Source of the DNA: Hydrocarboniclastica marina
Lineage (GTDB): Bacteria > Pseudomonadota > Gammaproteobacteria > Pseudomonadales > Oleiphilaceae
NCBI RefSeq assembly: GCF_004851605.1
Contig: NZ_CP031093.1
Location: forward strand, 2,170,001-2,234,000
Direction of reading: 5' to 3'
DNA: 64,000 nt
Position numbers and translations under genes: made by a program. Of the stretch, positions 12,600-23,535 are shown one piece after another (within the stretch, counting starts at the first letter, position 1; each line of letters starts with the position of its first letter). A model generated the notes under the pieces. The model was given only the letters and a program-made list of their open reading frames with translations, was not told where the DNA came from and did no database searches.

Positions 12600-13503
12600 C
12601 GGGGACCTCAATGGGTGCCTGGGGCTCTTCGGGCTGAATATCCGGTTCGGGAAGCCCGGACAGCTTTGCCAGAATACGAGCCATACGTTCGCGCAGTTCA
12701 TGCCGAGTGACAATCATATCGATTGCGCCGTGTTCCAGAAGAAACTCACTGCGCTGGAACCCTTCCGGCAACTTCTCGCGTACTGTCTGTTCGATTACGC
12801 GCGGACCGGCGAACCCGATCAGCGCATTAGGTTCCGCTACGTTCAGATCGCCCAGCATCGCAAGACTCGCTGAAACGCCGCCAAAAACGGGATCGGTCAG
12901 CACCGAAATGTAGGGAATACCCTGTTGTTTCATGCGCTCCAGTGCTGCCGCAGTCTTGGACATCTGCATCAATGAAAGGATGGCCTCCTGCATCCGTGCA
13001 CCGCCACTGGCTGCGAAACACAGCAGGGGAATGCGCTCCTCCATGGCGACGTTACAGGCCTGGACAAACTTCTCGCCGACCACGACCCCCATCGAGCCGC
13101 CCATGAAATTGAACTCGAATGCCACGCAGACCACCGGCAAACCATGGAGATAGCCCTTCATCGCCACCAGGGCATCTTTCTCACCGGTAGCCTTCTGGTT
13201 CTGGCTCAACCGTTCCTTGTAGCGCTTGGTGTCTTTGAACTTTAACCGGTCGTACGGCTCAAGATCTGCAGCAATCTCCTCACGGCCCTCAGCATCGAGG
13301 AAGCTGTCGAGCCGTTTACGGGCGGGCAGGCGGAAGTGATGTTCGCACTTCGGACACACTTCCTTATTGCGCTCCAGCTCCGGGCGATAGAGAAAGGCCG
13401 CGCACTTCGGGCACTTCTTCCAGAGACCTTCCGGCACGTTGCCTCGCTGCCGCGTTTCCGAGCGAATCATGCCCGGCATAATCTTGTCCAGCCAGCTGCT
13501 CAT
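12583..13503 (-). CDS. accD: acetyl-CoA carboxylase carboxyltransferase subunit beta
   Basis: Beta half of the carboxyltransferase that turns acetyl-CoA into malonyl-CoA for fatty acid synthesis; partner AccA is not in this window. The 306 aa protein has the N-terminal Cys4 zinc ribbon ([17 protein letters not shown] then VCPKCEHH, about residues 31-56). The carboxyltransferase core shows [20 protein letters not shown] and [16 protein letters not shown]. It lies 46 bp after trpA and overlaps folC. Confidence 0.97.
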   Translation of the reverse strand: MSSWLDKIMPGMIRSETRQRGNVPEGLWKKCPKCAAFLYRPELERNKEVCPKCEHHFRLPARKRLDSFLDAEGREEIAADLEPYDRLKFKDTKRYKERLSQNQKATGEKDALVAMKGYLHGLPVVCVAFEFNFMGGSMGVVVGEKFVQACNVAMEERIPLLCFAASGGARMQEAILSLMQMSKTAAALERMKQQGIPYISVLTDPVFGGVSASLAMLGDLNVAEPNALIGFAGPRVIEQTVREKLPEGFQRSEFLLEHGAIDMIVTRHELRERMARILAKLSGLPEPDIQPEEPQAPIEVPDAPEA

Positions 13504-13549
13504 GCTTGGATACCTGTTTTTGTATTCGGGTCAGTCGGGCTCACTCAGC

Positions 13550-14356
13550 CTATAGCTGATCCAATGCCGTCCGCATTGGCTTGAGAAGCGCGTCGAGGGC
13601 CTCGTGCAGGGCCCTGCCGCCTCCCTGGTTCCGAGCAATTGTATCGACGATAACGCTGCCGACAATTACACCATCGGATACCCGGCCAATGGCCTGGGCG
13701 CTTTCGGCATCGCGGATACCAAAGCCCACGCCGACTGGTAGTGCTGTGAGCTTGTGAATGTTGGCCACGCGCTCAGCGACTTCCTCTGCGTTGAGGCCGC
13801 CTGCACCGGTTATTCCCTTGAAAGAGACATAGTACACATAGCCGGAGCTGTGCTCGCTGATACTGCTGATCCGCGCATCCGTGGTAGTCGGCGATATCAG
13901 GAATATAGCATCAAGCCCCTTCGCCTTGAGCTGGGGAATCAGCGTATCGGCTTCTTCCGGTGGCAGATCCACTGTCAGCAGCCCATCCACGCCCGCTTCA
14001 GCAGCCGCGTTTACGAATGCCTGCTGGCCCATGGCTTCGATGGGATTGAGGTAGCCCATCAGAACCACAGGCGTTCTACTATCGTCCCGCCGGAACGCTG
14101 CGACCATATCCAGAACCTTACGCAACGTACAGCCATTCTTCAGCGCCCGCTCACAGGCGAGCTGAATGACGGGTCCATCCGCCATCGGATCGGAAAACGG
14201 CACCCCGAGTTCAATAATATCCGCCCCACTGCCTACAAGAGTATGCATGATCGCCACGGTTTCCTCGGGATTGGGGTCGCCGGCGGTCACATACGGTATA
14301 AGGGCCTTTCGGCCCTCGGACTTCAACTGTTTCAGGGTTGCCTCGATTCGGCTCAC
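13550..14356 (-). CDS. trpA: tryptophan synthase alpha subunit
   Basis: Cleaves indole-3-glycerol phosphate to indole and glyceraldehyde-3-phosphate; the indole is channelled to TrpB. The 268 aa length is typical. Catalytic Glu lies in [17 protein letters not shown] and catalytic Asp in [13 protein letters not shown]. The start is GTG, preceded by GAGG at 8 nt. The gap to trpB is 58 bp. Confidence 0.96.
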   Translation of the reverse strand: MSRIEATLKQLKSEGRKALIPYVTAGDPNPEETVAIMHTLVGSGADIIELGVPFSDPMADGPVIQLACERALKNGCTLRKVLDMVAAFRRDDSRTPVVLMGYLNPIEAMGQQAFVNAAAEAGVDGLLTVDLPPEEADTLIPQLKAKGLDAIFLISPTTTDARISSISEHSSGYVYYVSFKGITGAGGLNAEEVAERVANIHKLTALPVGVGFGIRDAESAQAIGRVSDGVIVGSVIVDTIARNQGGGRALHEALDALLKPMRTALDQL

Positions 14357-14414
14357 TCAACTGACCTCATTCAATGTTGTGCTCGGGTTGCAAAACGACG
14401 GGGCTGCGCCGGCG

Positions 14415-15635
14415 TTACAGCTCGATATTGTAGTGTTGGGCAATTGTCTGGATGTCCTTGTCGCCGCGCCCCGAGACGTTGATGACAATCGACTGGTCCG
14501 GTCTCATCTGTGCTGCCAGTTTAACGCCATAGGCTACAGCGTGTGCGCTTTCCAGTGCTGGCAAGATGCCTTCAATGCGCGTCAGCTTGCCGAACCCGTC
14601 CAGGGCTTCGTCGTCCGTAACCGAGACATACTTTGCCCTGCCGATATCCTTCAGCCACGCGTGCTCGGGCCCTACGCCGGGATAGTCCAACCCCGCGGAG
14701 ATTGAATGGGTCCCGGCAATCTGACCGTCTTCGTCTTCCATCAGATAAGTACGATTGCCATGCAACACTCCCGGTCTGCCGGCGTTGAGGGGGGCAGCAT
14801 GACGACCGGTTTCTATGCCTTCACCGCCTGCTTCTACCCCGTACATCTCCACAGACTCATCCTGCATGAAGGGGTAGAACAAGCCAATCGCGTTGGAGCC
14901 GCCACCGACACAAGCTACGAGCGCGTCAGGCAACTTGCCGGTTTTTTCCAGATGCTGGGCACGGGTTTCGCGTCCTATGACCGCCTGAAAATCCCGGACC
15001 AGCATGGGGTAAGGATGAGGGCCGGCAACGGTACCAATGATGTAGAACGTGTCGTCCACGTTGGTCACCCAGTCGCGCATGGCTTCATTCATGGCGTCTT
15101 TTAACGTGCGCGTGCCGCTGTCGACCGCCTGTACTTCTGCCCCAAGGAGTTTCATCCGGAACACGTTGAGAGACTGCCGCTGAACATCATCGGCGCCCAT
15201 GAATACCTTGCACTTGAGGCCCAGGCGGGCGGCTATTGTCGCTGTTGCCACCCCGTGCTGCCCTGCCCCTGTCTCTGCGATTATACGAGGCTTGCCCAAA
15301 AACTTGGCCAGTAGCGCCTGACCCACCGTATTGTTCACCTTGTGGGAGCCCGTGTGGTTGAGGTCTTCACGCTTCAGCCAGATCTGGGCGCCACCCACCT
15401 CGCGGGTCAGCCGTTCCGCCAGATAAAGAGGTGATGGCCGACCCACGTAGTCCTGCAGGTCCTTATCAATCTGCGCCTGGAATTCCGGATCAGCCTTGAG
15501 GCGACGGTACTCCCGGTCAAGAACCTCCAGGGAATCAAACAGCGTTTCCGATACGAATCGTCCGCCATAGTTGCCGAAGTGTCCCCGCGCGTCGGGCAGG
15601 GCTGCCAGCATTTCGTCAGTCATTTTCATGGGCAC
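14415..15635 (-). CDS. trpB: tryptophan synthase beta subunit
   Basis: PLP enzyme joining indole and serine to form tryptophan. The 406 aa protein has the PLP lysine in GSHKVNN and the phosphate-binding loop [16 protein letters not shown] start is favoured because GGGAG lies 6 nt ahead of it; ATGs 6 and 12 nt downstream are alternatives. The start overlaps the trpF end by 20 bp, so trpF-trpB-trpA is one translational unit. No Trp-rich leader peptide was seen upstream of trpF. Confidence 0.97.
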   Translation of the reverse strand: MPMKMTDEMLAALPDARGHFGNYGGRFVSETLFDSLEVLDREYRRLKADPEFQAQIDKDLQDYVGRPSPLYLAERLTREVGGAQIWLKREDLNHTGSHKVNNTVGQALLAKFLGKPRIIAETGAGQHGVATATIAARLGLKCKVFMGADDVQRQSLNVFRMKLLGAEVQAVDSGTRTLKDAMNEAMRDWVTNVDDTFYIIGTVAGPHPYPMLVRDFQAVIGRETRAQHLEKTGKLPDALVACVGGGSNAIGLFYPFMQDESVEMYGVEAGGEGIETGRHAAPLNAGRPGVLHGNRTYLMEDEDGQIAGTHSISAGLDYPGVGPEHAWLKDIGRAKYVSVTDDEALDGFGKLTRIEGILPALESAHAVAYGVKLAAQMRPDQSIVINVSGRGDKDIQTIAQHYNIEL

Positions 15636-16248
15636 TAAGCACTCCCTCTATAAAATGCCGTATTTTTTCCGGATCTTTCACGCCTTTCGCGGCTTCAACT
15701 CCGCCGCTGACATCCACTGCCCAGGGGCGAACCTGCCTGACCGCCTGCGCGACATTGTCTGGTGTCAGGCCACCGGCGAGAACCAAAGGGCTCGGCCGCT
15801 CGTCCGGCAGTAATGCCCAGTTGAACACCTGGCCCGTCCCGCCATAGAGCCCAGGGTCGAAGGCATCGACAAGCAGCCCGGCTGCGGTTCTGAACTGCTG
15901 ATACCCGACCGCGACGCAATCAGCACTCCGTACGCGGATGGCCTTGATATAGGGCCGCTCGAACTGTTCGCAGAACGCCTCGGACTCATCACCGTGAAAC
16001 TGCAGCCAGCCGAGAGGAACCGCCGCCAGTACCTGACGGACGTACTCCGCACGCGGATTAACGAATAGGCCCACCAGCGACACAAAAGGGGATACTGCTC
16101 GGCAGATAGAAAGCGCCTGCCCAATGGTAACGCTCCGCGGGCTCTGCTCATAGAAGACCAACCCAAGGGCGTCGGCTCCGAGAGCCGTGGCGGCCGCGGC
16201 GTCCTCCGGCCGGGTTATTCCACATATTTTGATTCGGGTGCGGCTCAT
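15616..16248 (-). CDS. trpF: phosphoribosylanthranilate isomerase
   Basis: Amadori isomerisation of N-(5-phosphoribosyl)anthranilate in tryptophan synthesis. From [17 protein letters not shown] it is 210 aa, the usual length of the monofunctional enzyme. Cys in KICGIT and Asp in [15 protein letters not shown] are the catalytic pair, and VDVSGGVE binds phosphate. AGAGG 6 nt before this ATG decides the start over an upstream in-frame codon. Confidence 0.95.
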   Translation of the reverse strand: MSRTRIKICGITRPEDAAAATALGADALGLVFYEQSPRSVTIGQALSICRAVSPFVSLVGLFVNPRAEYVRQVLAAVPLGWLQFHGDESEAFCEQFERPYIKAIRVRSADCVAVGYQQFRTAAGLLVDAFDPGLYGGTGQVFNWALLPDERPSPLVLAGGLTPDNVAQAVRQVRPWAVDVSGGVEAAKGVKDPEKIRHFIEGVLSAHEND

Positions 16249-16454
16249 GGAACCTCTTTCTTGACCCAACTGCTTTTTGCACAAGCCCTGTCTTAGCCCA
16301 TTGTGGCGGCTTTGATGAGCCATTGCTACGGAGCGAGCGGGAAAACTAGCCGAAGGGCGCCGCCAAAAACAGAAACAGGCCGAGGCAATTCGTCGTTTCC
16401 CTTTTTGTAGCCTCTGTTTTCAGAGGCTACGCCTTTGGGCTTGTTTTAGACCTT

Positions 16455-17291
16455 TTAGTCCGCGCCCCACCCCTGCAAGAGACTGGGACCAATGGCAGGA
16501 CGCGGCACCTGGGGAAAATCAGGGTATTGCACGTCCACCAGATACAGACCTCCGGCGGGTGCTGTCACGGCTGCTTGCGTACGGTCACGGGATTCCAGCA
16601 CCTCTTTCAGCCACGAAACTGACTCCTTACCGGTACCAACAGCAATGAGTGAGCCCGCGATGTTGCGGACCATGTGGTGTAAAAACGCATTGGCCGATAT
16701 ATCAATTACAACGAATGAGCCCTGACGCCAGATCCTGATATCGGATACGCACCGGTTGGGCGAATTGGACTGGCAGCCCGCTGCTCGAAATGATGAGAAG
16801 TCGTGCTCGCCGATCAGACAGGTTGCGGCCTCGGCCATGCGCGCTTCGTCGAGTGGTCGAAAACTCCAGCTGACCTGATTGCGGTAAAGCGCGGGACGTA
16901 CGCTGTGATTGAAGATCAGATAACGGTAGCGCCGGGTCCGGGCGGAAAAACGGGCATGAAAGTCCGACGGAACATTACCGGCCCAGTGTACGGCGATGTC
17001 ATCGGGTAGTGCTGAGTTGATACCCAGCACCCACGCTCTGAGGGAACGATTCACCGGGGTATCGAAATGCACCACTTGGTAGCTTGCGTGCACGCCTGCA
17101 TCTGTGCGGCCTGCACAGACCAGCTCAACGGGGTGATCAGCTACGTGGCCGACCGCGCGGGCGAGATCTCCCGCAACAGAGGGAATACCGCTTTTCTGGT
17201 ACTGCCAGCCATGAAACCGGCTGCCATCATATTCGAGCGTTAACGCAACACGACCAGCACCGACAGGCGGACTGGTCGTGAGTTCAGGCAT
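16455..17291 (-). CDS. truA: tRNA pseudouridine(38-40) synthase
   Basis: Isomerises uridines 38-40 in the anticodon stem-loop of many tRNAs. The roughly 278 aa protein has the catalytic aspartate in CAGRTDAGVHASYQV, the family YDGSRFHGWQYQ at the N-terminus, and NAFLHHMVRNIAGSL in the C-terminal half. The start is either this ATG or a TTG 12 nt upstream with AGGG at 9 nt. The fimV-truA-trpF order is conserved in pseudomonads. Confidence 0.95.
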   Translation of the reverse strand: MPELTTSPPVGAGRVALTLEYDGSRFHGWQYQKSGIPSVAGDLARAVGHVADHPVELVCAGRTDAGVHASYQVVHFDTPVNRSLRAWVLGINSALPDDIAVHWAGNVPSDFHARFSARTRRYRYLIFNHSVRPALYRNQVSWSFRPLDEARMAEAATCLIGEHDFSSFRAAGCQSNSPNRCVSDIRIWRQGSFVVIDISANAFLHHMVRNIAGSLIAVGTGKESVSWLKEVLESRDRTQAAVTAPAGGLYLVDVQYPDFPQVPRPAIGPSLLQGWGAD

Positions 17292-17368
17292 GATTTGGAG
17301 CAAGTCGGCTTAACCCTGGTCAGCAGTATCAAAGCCCAGCATTATACCAACTTAGCCCGTGTACTTCT

Positions 17369-20300
17369 TCAGGAAAGCTTTCCGAGTAGCTCCTGCGCCT
17401 CAGCTTTCTGGCTGTCGCTGCCCTCGCTTATAACTTCCTCAAGGATATCCCTGGCTCCCTCTGCATCACCCATTTCGAAGTAAGCCCGGGCGAGGTCGAG
17501 CTTCGTAGCGGCCTCATCGGCGCCGTCCAGGAAACCGAAGTCATCATCGTCGCCAATGTCATCTTCACTCAAATCAGTGAAATCAGATTCGTTTACGTCC
17601 AGCAGACTGTCATCGAAGCCTTCAAGGTCGCCTTCCTGTGCGCTTCCTGTCGCTTCCGGCACCTCGTCAACGCGATCATTGGCTATCTCTGGCTCAGGCT
17701 CAGAATCAGCTGTCTCGCCCAGTGAAGCCGCATCTTCAAGATCGAAATCCAGCGATTCTTCTTCGTCAGTCTGTTCGTCAGCCGCGTCGGCAATCGGAGG
17801 CTCAATACCTGACGCCGAGTCACTGCCGCCCGAGACTTCCTCAATGAACGCGAGGTCTTCATCGCTGACGTCCAGCTCAAGGTCATCAATATCGGCATCG
17901 CGATCCAGGCGCTCATCGAGGCCATTCCCCAGCCCATCAGTGCCAAAATCTTCACCTTCATCGCGCGTTACTTTCTCAAGCTCGGCATCCAGCTCATCGA
18001 GGAAGGATTCGTCAAAGGTGCTTACGTCGTCCGGTTTTCCAGGCGCAGCTTCGCCTGCTGATTCAGCGGCCGCTTCAGAGGCGTCAGCGCCCGACTCAGG
18101 AGAATCAACAGCGGCTGTGTAAACCGAACTGTCCGCATCTGACTCAAGTGCGCTGTCACCCTCCAGGTCAGACAGATCCAGATCAGCCAGTTGCTCATCA
18201 TCAAATGCGAGCGTCTCTTCGTCATCTGGCGCGCCGGTGGCATTGCCCGGTTCCTCTGAAAAATCCAGGCCCCTGAGCTCTTCTTCAGTAAAATCGAGGT
18301 TATCAGCACCAGAAGCTGACCGGGCATTGTCCGCGGCGTCCGACTCACTAACATCCGCCGGGTTATCCGCTAGCTCAGCCTCACCACCGGCAAGGTCCTC
18401 AACCGTCTGGTCATCCTCGTCAGCAGGCGTCCGGGCGTGCTCAGCCGTTTCGTCTTCTTCGGTATCCAGTTCGAAGTCGAGATCGCCGAGATCATACTCA
18501 ATCAGATCATCCCGGGTGTCTTTGCGATTGGCTGACGCATCTTCTTCGGGAACGGCGAACGCAGCTGCCGAACCGGAGCCGGTCTCAACATCAGAGTCAG
18601 CCCTGTTCGACCCAGCCCAAGAATCTGAGCGCTGCTCTCCGTCCGCGACCGACGGGTCAAATTCGTTTTCATCGCCGGTACCGAGAAGCTGTGATTCGAA
18701 ATCATCAGCCCGCGGGCTACCGAGCTGCTGAGCCAGACGCTCGCGCAACGCTTCGCCCCTGGCGATCACGTTTTCGTCTTCGCTGTTTTCCAGCACGCCC
18801 ATGTGCCGGGCGAACGCTTCCTCGTTGCCGCTGTCGGCATAGATACCCAGAAGCTTAAGACGTATGTCCTGCCGGGCCGGGTCGCGCTCAATGCCGTTTT
18901 CCAGAACCTGGACTGCCTGGTCAAGGCGTCCATATGCAAGGTAAACATCGGCTTCGGCCAGCGGGTCTTCATCCTCGCTGTGAGCCGCGTGGAGCGCGGC
19001 GGTTTCAGCGTCACGCCGCTCGTCAAAGTTTTCGTCGTCTTCCGGCGCATCGGTTCCCCCTGCGCCCAGTCCCAGAGCGAAAGCGTCGGCCTGGTCGTCA
19101 TCCTGGGCCGGTTTCGGTTCTGCGCCTGCTTCTTCCGACTGCAGCTGCGCGTAGAATTCCTCTTCACGGCGGGCGTTCTTGCGCGCCAGAAACCACAGTA
19201 CGCCCAACAGGGCTAGCGCGATGGCGCCGGCGCCCACCTGGTAGATTGGATTATTCTGCAGTTTCTGAAGAATACCCTCTGCAGCAAGCGGAGATTCGGG
19301 CTCTTCTGCTGAACTGTCGACGCCCGTCGTTGCAGGCTGGCTTGCCACCGGCGACTCTGCCTGGGGCGCTGCGGGCTCTTCGCTCGCTGCGTCCTGATCC
19401 GCCACAGGGCTCGGTTGCGGAGCTTCACCAACCGCCGGTTGAATGGGTTCCACGACCTCAGCAGGCTCTTCTGCTACGACCTCGTCGGATTGACCGGGCT
19501 CTTGCTGGGCTGGGGAGTGCTGTGCTGGGGAGGCAGCCGCATCATCCGATTGATCGGCGACCGCAGGCTCGGCAGATTGTGTTGCTTTTTGTTCCAACTG
19601 ATCCTGTTCTGACTGAGTCTGTTCTGGCTGAGTTTGATCTGACTGAGCCTGTGCCGGTGGCGCCTGCTCAGACTGCGGTGCCTGGCGATCAGTCTCCTGT
19701 GGATCAGACTGGACAGCAGCCTGGTTGGCCTCTGCCATTGCCTGCAGAGACGCCATCTGGTCACTTTGTAACTGGATAAGCCTGCGCATGTCAGCTAGCT
19801 GCGACTGCAGGTCTTCAAGGCGGCTATTCAGCTCTTCGTTTTCGCGGCGCGTCTGATCAAGTTCTTCCCGGGTAATCGCCAGGTTTGCCTGGGCCTGACC
19901 TTCGCCAGCGCCGCCGGCTTCTCCGGCATTTGAACCGTCGCTGCTGGAGGTTCCCAGGTCGCCAGCCACCAGCCGGAGTTCATCACCCTGCTCTACAACT
20001 TCTGGAGCCGAAGCTGTAGCGGGGCCACGTGACACAGCGTCAATGGCTGGCTCTGAAGGAGCGCCTTGCTGCCTGAATCTTCGGTTCTGGCTCGAAACCT
20101 GCTGAACTGCTTCCCGCGCTGTTCGGGCCCGTATGGTTTCCTCGCTGGGGACGCGGAGGATACTGCCTTCCCGCAGCAGGTTAATATTATTGGACAGGAA
20201 TGCATCAGGGTTCACATCCTGTATCGCCAGCATGACTTGCTGGGGCGTCAGGTCGTCCGCAGGACGCATGTTCTGGGCAATACCCCACAAGGTGTCGGAT

Positions 20301-20848
20301 GCTTTTACCGGACCGTAGCTCTGAGGCCGGGACACATCGGACTGCGCCTGTGAAGACGCCTGGCTGCGTTGGGAAGGGGCTGGTGCAGCCCGGGTTTGCA
20401 GGGCCGGAGTTGCTGCTCTGGGCGCCGGCTGATCCGCCGGCCCATCACGGAAAACCGGCGGGTCAATCAACAAGGCGTATTCACGCAGGAGGCGACCGCT
20501 GGGCCATGCCACCTCTACCAGGAAGTTCAGATAGGGCTCACGCACGGGCTTGCGGGTCGTCAGCTTAAGCACCAGCTCACCGCGGCTGTTTTTCTCCACG
20601 TTAAACTGTATTTCGTTCAGGAAGAACATGGGCTCGATGCCGACCCGCTCGAAGTCCCTTTGCGGCGCCAGGCTGGCTGCAATTTCTTCTTGGGTCAGGT
20701 CACCCGGCCGGACAAGATCAATCTCTGCGCTCAAAGGTTCGTTGAGACTCGAGTTGACAGTAACTTCACCCAGTCCAAGCGCGTAAGCCAGACTAGATCC
20801 CATCGTTCCCGCCAGCGCCAATGCAACCGCAAGCTTGCGTACCTTCAT
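17369..20848 (-). CDS. fimV: FimV/HubP polar landmark protein
   Basis: Inner-membrane protein that organises the cell pole and type IV pilus secretin assembly. It is 1159 aa. A signal peptide ends near SLAYA, and the FimV N-terminal domain LGEVTVNSSLNEPLSAEI follows. A LysM peptidoglycan-binding domain lies at about 180-235 (DTLWGIAQNMRP ... REGSILRVP) and a coiled coil at about 320-375. A Gln/Glu/Ala-rich linker carries a 15-bp-period repeat. One membrane segment sits near 545 (GAGAIALALLGVLWFLA), followed by a long acidic cytoplasmic region with TPR-like stretches and the conserved C-terminus LDLARAYFEMGDAEGARDIL. It pairs functionally with pilZ here. A promoter candidate lies about 165 bp upstream. 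Confidence 0.94.
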   Translation of the reverse strand: MKVRKLAVALALAGTMGSSLAYALGLGEVTVNSSLNEPLSAEIDLVRPGDLTQEEIAASLAPQRDFERVGIEPMFFLNEIQFNVEKNSRGELVLKLTTRKPVREPYLNFLVEVAWPSGRLLREYALLIDPPVFRDGPADQPAPRAATPALQTRAAPAPSQRSQASSQAQSDVSRPQSYGPVKASDTLWGIAQNMRPADDLTPQQVMLAIQDVNPDAFLSNNINLLREGSILRVPSEETIRARTAREAVQQVSSQNRRFRQQGAPSEPAIDAVSRGPATASAPEVVEQGDELRLVAGDLGTSSSDGSNAGEAGGAGEGQAQANLAITREELDQTRRENEELNSRLEDLQSQLADMRRLIQLQSDQMASLQAMAEANQAAVQSDPQETDRQAPQSEQAPPAQAQSDQTQPEQTQSEQDQLEQKATQSAEPAVADQSDDAAASPAQHSPAQQEPGQSDEVVAEEPAEVVEPIQPAVGEAPQPSPVADQDAASEEPAAPQAESPVASQPATTGVDSSAEEPESPLAAEGILQKLQNNPIYQVGAGAIALALLGVLWFLARKNARREEEFYAQLQSEEAGAEPKPAQDDDQADAFALGLGAGGTDAPEDDENFDERRDAETAALHAAHSEDEDPLAEADVYLAYGRLDQAVQVLENGIERDPARQDIRLKLLGIYADSGNEEAFARHMGVLENSEDENVIARGEALRERLAQQLGSPRADDFESQLLGTGDENEFDPSVADGEQRSDSWAGSNRADSDVETGSGSAAAFAVPEEDASANRKDTRDDLIEYDLGDLDFELDTEEDETAEHARTPADEDDQTVEDLAGGEAELADNPADVSESDAADNARSASGADNLDFTEEELRGLDFSEEPGNATGAPDDEETLAFDDEQLADLDLSDLEGDSALESDADSSVYTAAVDSPESGADASEAAAESAGEAAPGKPDDVSTFDESFLDELDAELEKVTRDEGEDFGTDGLGNGLDERLDRDADIDDLELDVSDEDLAFIEEVSGGSDSASGIEPPIADAADEQTDEEESLDFDLEDAASLGETADSEPEPEIANDRVDEVPEATGSAQEGDLEGFDDSLLDVNESDFTDLSEDDIGDDDDFGFLDGADEAATKLDLARAYFEMGDAEGARDILEEVISEGSDSQKAEAQELLGKLS
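19605..19649 (-). repeat. 15-bp tandem repeat inside fimV
   Basis: Three consecutive imperfect copies of a 15-bp unit (TGTTCTGACTGAGTC type on the plus strand), in frame. On the minus strand they encode the five-residue periodicity QSDQT/QPEQT/QSEQD in the FimV linker. Confidence 0.8.
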
Positions 20849-21013
20849 GCTCTTTCCTTTCGTTATTCTTTAAAACGACTACCGGCCCCGACGGGAGGAG
20901 CAGCCATCATGCCAGCGAGGCAGGGTGCGAGGAGTGAACCCAACCAGCAACTGTTTCAAAGCGTTACAGCTTAAAGCGTGAGAATATAATCGGGATTTGA
21001 TCTATATGCGGAA

Positions 21014-21042
21014 AGTATTGTTTATAAACTCTGTTTTATCAA
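21014..21042 (-). promoter_or_regulatory. candidate sigma-70 promoter of fimV
   Basis: On the minus strand TTGATA (21042-21037) and AATACT (21019-21014) are separated by 17 bp in an AT-rich patch of the 257 bp between fimV and the asd terminator. The -35 matches consensus at five of six positions, the -10 at four. The resulting leader would be about 160 nt. Confidence 0.4.
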
Positions 21043-21106
21043 TAAATCGACTCAACACAGCCCGGTACAGTCGACGTTTAAGCAGAATCAACAAAATGGA
21101 GGCATT

Positions 21107-21156
21107 AAAAAAGCCCGCGTCCAAGGCTCGACAGATGCCGAGCCTCAAAAGCGGGC
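21107..21156 (-). terminator. rho-independent terminator after asd
   Basis: On the minus strand a nested hairpin has outer arms GCCCGC/GCGGGC, inner arms AGGCTCG/CGAGCCT and loop GCATCTGT. It is followed immediately by TTTTTT. It begins 33 bp after the asd stop and separates the leu-asd unit from fimV. Confidence 0.88.
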
Positions 21157-21188
21157 CCTGGTCTAGAGTCTTACCGGGCGGATGAAAA

Positions 21189-22304
21189 TCAGCCGTGTTC
21201 CTGGAGAATCCCCAGCATACGGCGCAAAGGCTCGGCAGCGCCCCACAATAACTGATCCCCTACCGTAAAGGCCGAGATATACTCCGGCCCCATATTGAGC
21301 TTACGTATACGACCAATGGGCACGCTCAGGGTACCCGTGACTTTGGCCGGCGTCAGTTCCCGGACGGTTGCTTCCTTCTCATTGGGAATAACCTTCACCC
21401 ACTCATTGCTCTGCGCCAGTATGCCTTCGATATCGGCAACCGGCACATCCTTGCGGAGCTTGATGGTCATGGCCTGACTGTGACTCCGCATGGCGCCGAT
21501 CCGTACGCAGATGCCGTCGATGGGAATGGGCTTGTCGCTGCGGCCGAGGATCTTGTTGGTCTCAGCCTGGGCTTTCCATTCTTCCCGGCTCTGGCCGTTG
21601 TCCATCTTCCGGTCGATCCAGGGTATGAGGCTACCGCCGAGCGCCGCGCCAAAGTTCTCGATCGGGAAGTCAGCATGGCGCATGGCTTCGGATACCTGGC
21701 GATCGATCTCGAGGATTGCCGAGGCCGGATCATTCATGAGATCCGCCACGCTGTCCCGCAACGCCCCCATCTGCTGGATCAATTCGCGCATGTTCTGGGC
21801 GCCAGCGCCGGACGCGGCCTGGTAAGTCATGGGACTGACCCATTCGACCAGATCCTGCTCGAGCAGCGCACCCATGCCCATCAGCATGAGGCTGACGGTA
21901 CAGTTACCGCCAATGAAGTCCTTACGACCAGCATCCAGAGCCTGATCAATAACTTTCCGGTTAACCGGATCCAGGACAATAACGGACTCCTGCTCCATAC
22001 GCAGGGAGGAGGCCGCATCGATCCAGTAGCCCTGCCAACCGCTTTTACGTAATGGACCAAATACCTCAGAGGTATAGTCTCCACCCTGGCAGGTGATAAT
22101 GACATCCATGGTTTTCAGAACATCGAGGTCTTTCGCGTCCTGCAAGGGCGGGACGTCCTTCCCTACATCAGGGGCGGCTTGCCCGGCCTGTGATGTGGAA
22201 AAGAATACGGGCTCGATGTTCGCGAAATCGTTTTCTTCCTGCATGCGCTGCATGAGGACTGAGCCCACCATGCCGCGCCAACCAATAAGTCCAACTCGCT
22301 TCAT
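21189..22304 (-). CDS. asd: aspartate-semialdehyde dehydrogenase
   Basis: Reduces beta-aspartyl phosphate to aspartate semialdehyde, feeding lysine/diaminopimelate, threonine and methionine synthesis. The 371 aa length is that of the proteobacterial NADP type. N-terminal [17 protein letters not shown] is the nucleotide-binding loop, the catalytic cysteine lies in [13 protein letters not shown], and the acid/base histidine lies in [12 protein letters not shown]. It is downstream of leuB by 115 bp and ends at a strong terminator. Confidence 0.97.
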   Translation of the reverse strand: MKRVGLIGWRGMVGSVLMQRMQEENDFANIEPVFFSTSQAGQAAPDVGKDVPPLQDAKDLDVLKTMDVIITCQGGDYTSEVFGPLRKSGWQGYWIDAASSLRMEQESVIVLDPVNRKVIDQALDAGRKDFIGGNCTVSLMLMGMGALLEQDLVEWVSPMTYQAASGAGAQNMRELIQQMGALRDSVADLMNDPASAILEIDRQVSEAMRHADFPIENFGAALGGSLIPWIDRKMDNGQSREEWKAQAETNKILGRSDKPIPIDGICVRIGAMRSHSQAMTIKLRKDVPVADIEGILAQSNEWVKVIPNEKEATVRELTPAKVTGTLSVPIGRIRKLNMGPEYISAFTVGDQLLWGAAEPLRRMLGILQEHG

Positions 22305-22419
22305 AACAGGCGACCTTTGAACCTTACGTTTGCCGGCCCCTGAACGGGGACGGTCATGAATTATCCCGGTATACCGGGCCGATAGAGGTAAGCTGCAAGC
22401 TTACCGCGTTAGTGCTGCA

Positions 22420-23502
22420 TTAGTGCTGCGAAAGTGCCGCCACCACAGCCTCACCCATTTCCCGGGTGGAGACCTCGCGCATGCCTTCGCTGTTGATGTC
22501 CCGGGTGCGGAGCCCCTGATCCAACACGGCGCTTACGGCTGCTTCTATGGCGCATGCCGCTTCTTCAGCATGCAAGCTGTACCGCAGCATCATGGCGACG
22601 GACAGAATCGTCGCCAGCGGATTGGCGATGCCCTGCCCGGCAATATCCGGTGCGGAGCCATGGCAGGGTTCGTACATCCCTTTCCTGGCCTGGTCCAGCG
22701 ACGCCGAGGGCAGCATACCAATGGAACCTGTAAGCATGGCGGCTTCGTCGGAAAGGATATCACCAAACATGTTGCCGGTGACAATTACGTCGAACTGCTT
22801 GGGCGCGCGAACCAGCTGCATCGCAGCGTTATCGACGTACATGTGGGACAGCTCCACATCCGGGTACTCAGGGGCCAGCCGATCCATGACTTCACGCCAC
22901 AGAACAGTCACCTCAAGCACATTGGCCTTGTCGACAGAGCACAGGCGTCCGTTACGCTGGCGCGCCGCCTCAAACGCCACACGACCGATTCGCTCGATCT
23001 CTGATTCGCTGTAAACGTAGGTATTGAACCCCTCGCGCTGGCCATCCTCGCGTGTTCGAACGCCGCGTGGCTGACCGAAGTAAATGCCGCCGGTCAGCTC
23101 GCGCACAATGAGAATATCAAGCCCCGAAACGACTTCAGGCTTAAGGCTCGAGGCTGAGGCCAGCTGAGGATACAGAATCGCGGGCCGCAGGTTGGCGAAT
23201 AAGCTCAGTCCGGAGCGCAGACCCAACAGGCCTTTCTCGGGGCGTTTGGCCGTTTCAACCGAATCCCACTTGGGGCCACCCACCGCACCGAGAAGGATAG
23301 CGTCAGCTTCACGGGCAAGGGCCATGGTGTTCTCAGGCAGCGGCGTACCCTCGGCATCAATAGCGGCACCGCCGACCAGGGCAGACTCGAATTCGAGCCC
23401 CAGCGAAAATGCCCGGTTGACGACATTGAGGACCTTTTCAGCCTCGGTGACAATTTCCGGCCCTATCCCGTCGCCCTGAAGCAGGAGTACTTTCGAAGTC
23501 AT
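22420..23502 (-). CDS. leuB: 3-isopropylmalate dehydrogenase
   Basis: NAD-dependent oxidative decarboxylation of 3-isopropylmalate in leucine synthesis. The 360 aa protein has [13 protein letters not shown] at the N-terminus, the substrate-binding arginines in [13 protein letters not shown], and the NAD site [26 protein letters not shown] precedes the ATG. It follows leuD by 33 bp. Confidence 0.97.
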   Translation of the reverse strand: MTSKVLLLQGDGIGPEIVTEAEKVLNVVNRAFSLGLEFESALVGGAAIDAEGTPLPENTMALAREADAILLGAVGGPKWDSVETAKRPEKGLLGLRSGLSLFANLRPAILYPQLASASSLKPEVVSGLDILIVRELTGGIYFGQPRGVRTREDGQREGFNTYVYSESEIERIGRVAFEAARQRNGRLCSVDKANVLEVTVLWREVMDRLAPEYPDVELSHMYVDNAAMQLVRAPKQFDVIVTGNMFGDILSDEAAMLTGSIGMLPSASLDQARKGMYEPCHGSAPDIAGQGIANPLATILSVAMMLRYSLHAEEAACAIEAAVSAVLDQGLRTRDINSEGMREVSTREMGEAVVAALSQH

Positions 23503-23535
23503 TATTCCATCCTTTGCAAATTATCAGGTTTGGCG

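Noticed and set aside
16407-16430. Perfect GTAGCCTCTG-TTTT-CAGAGGCTAC hairpin between truA and trpF
   Set aside because: Neither strand has a T-tract after the stem (the minus strand has AAAAA), so it is not a rho-independent terminator. No other role could be supported.
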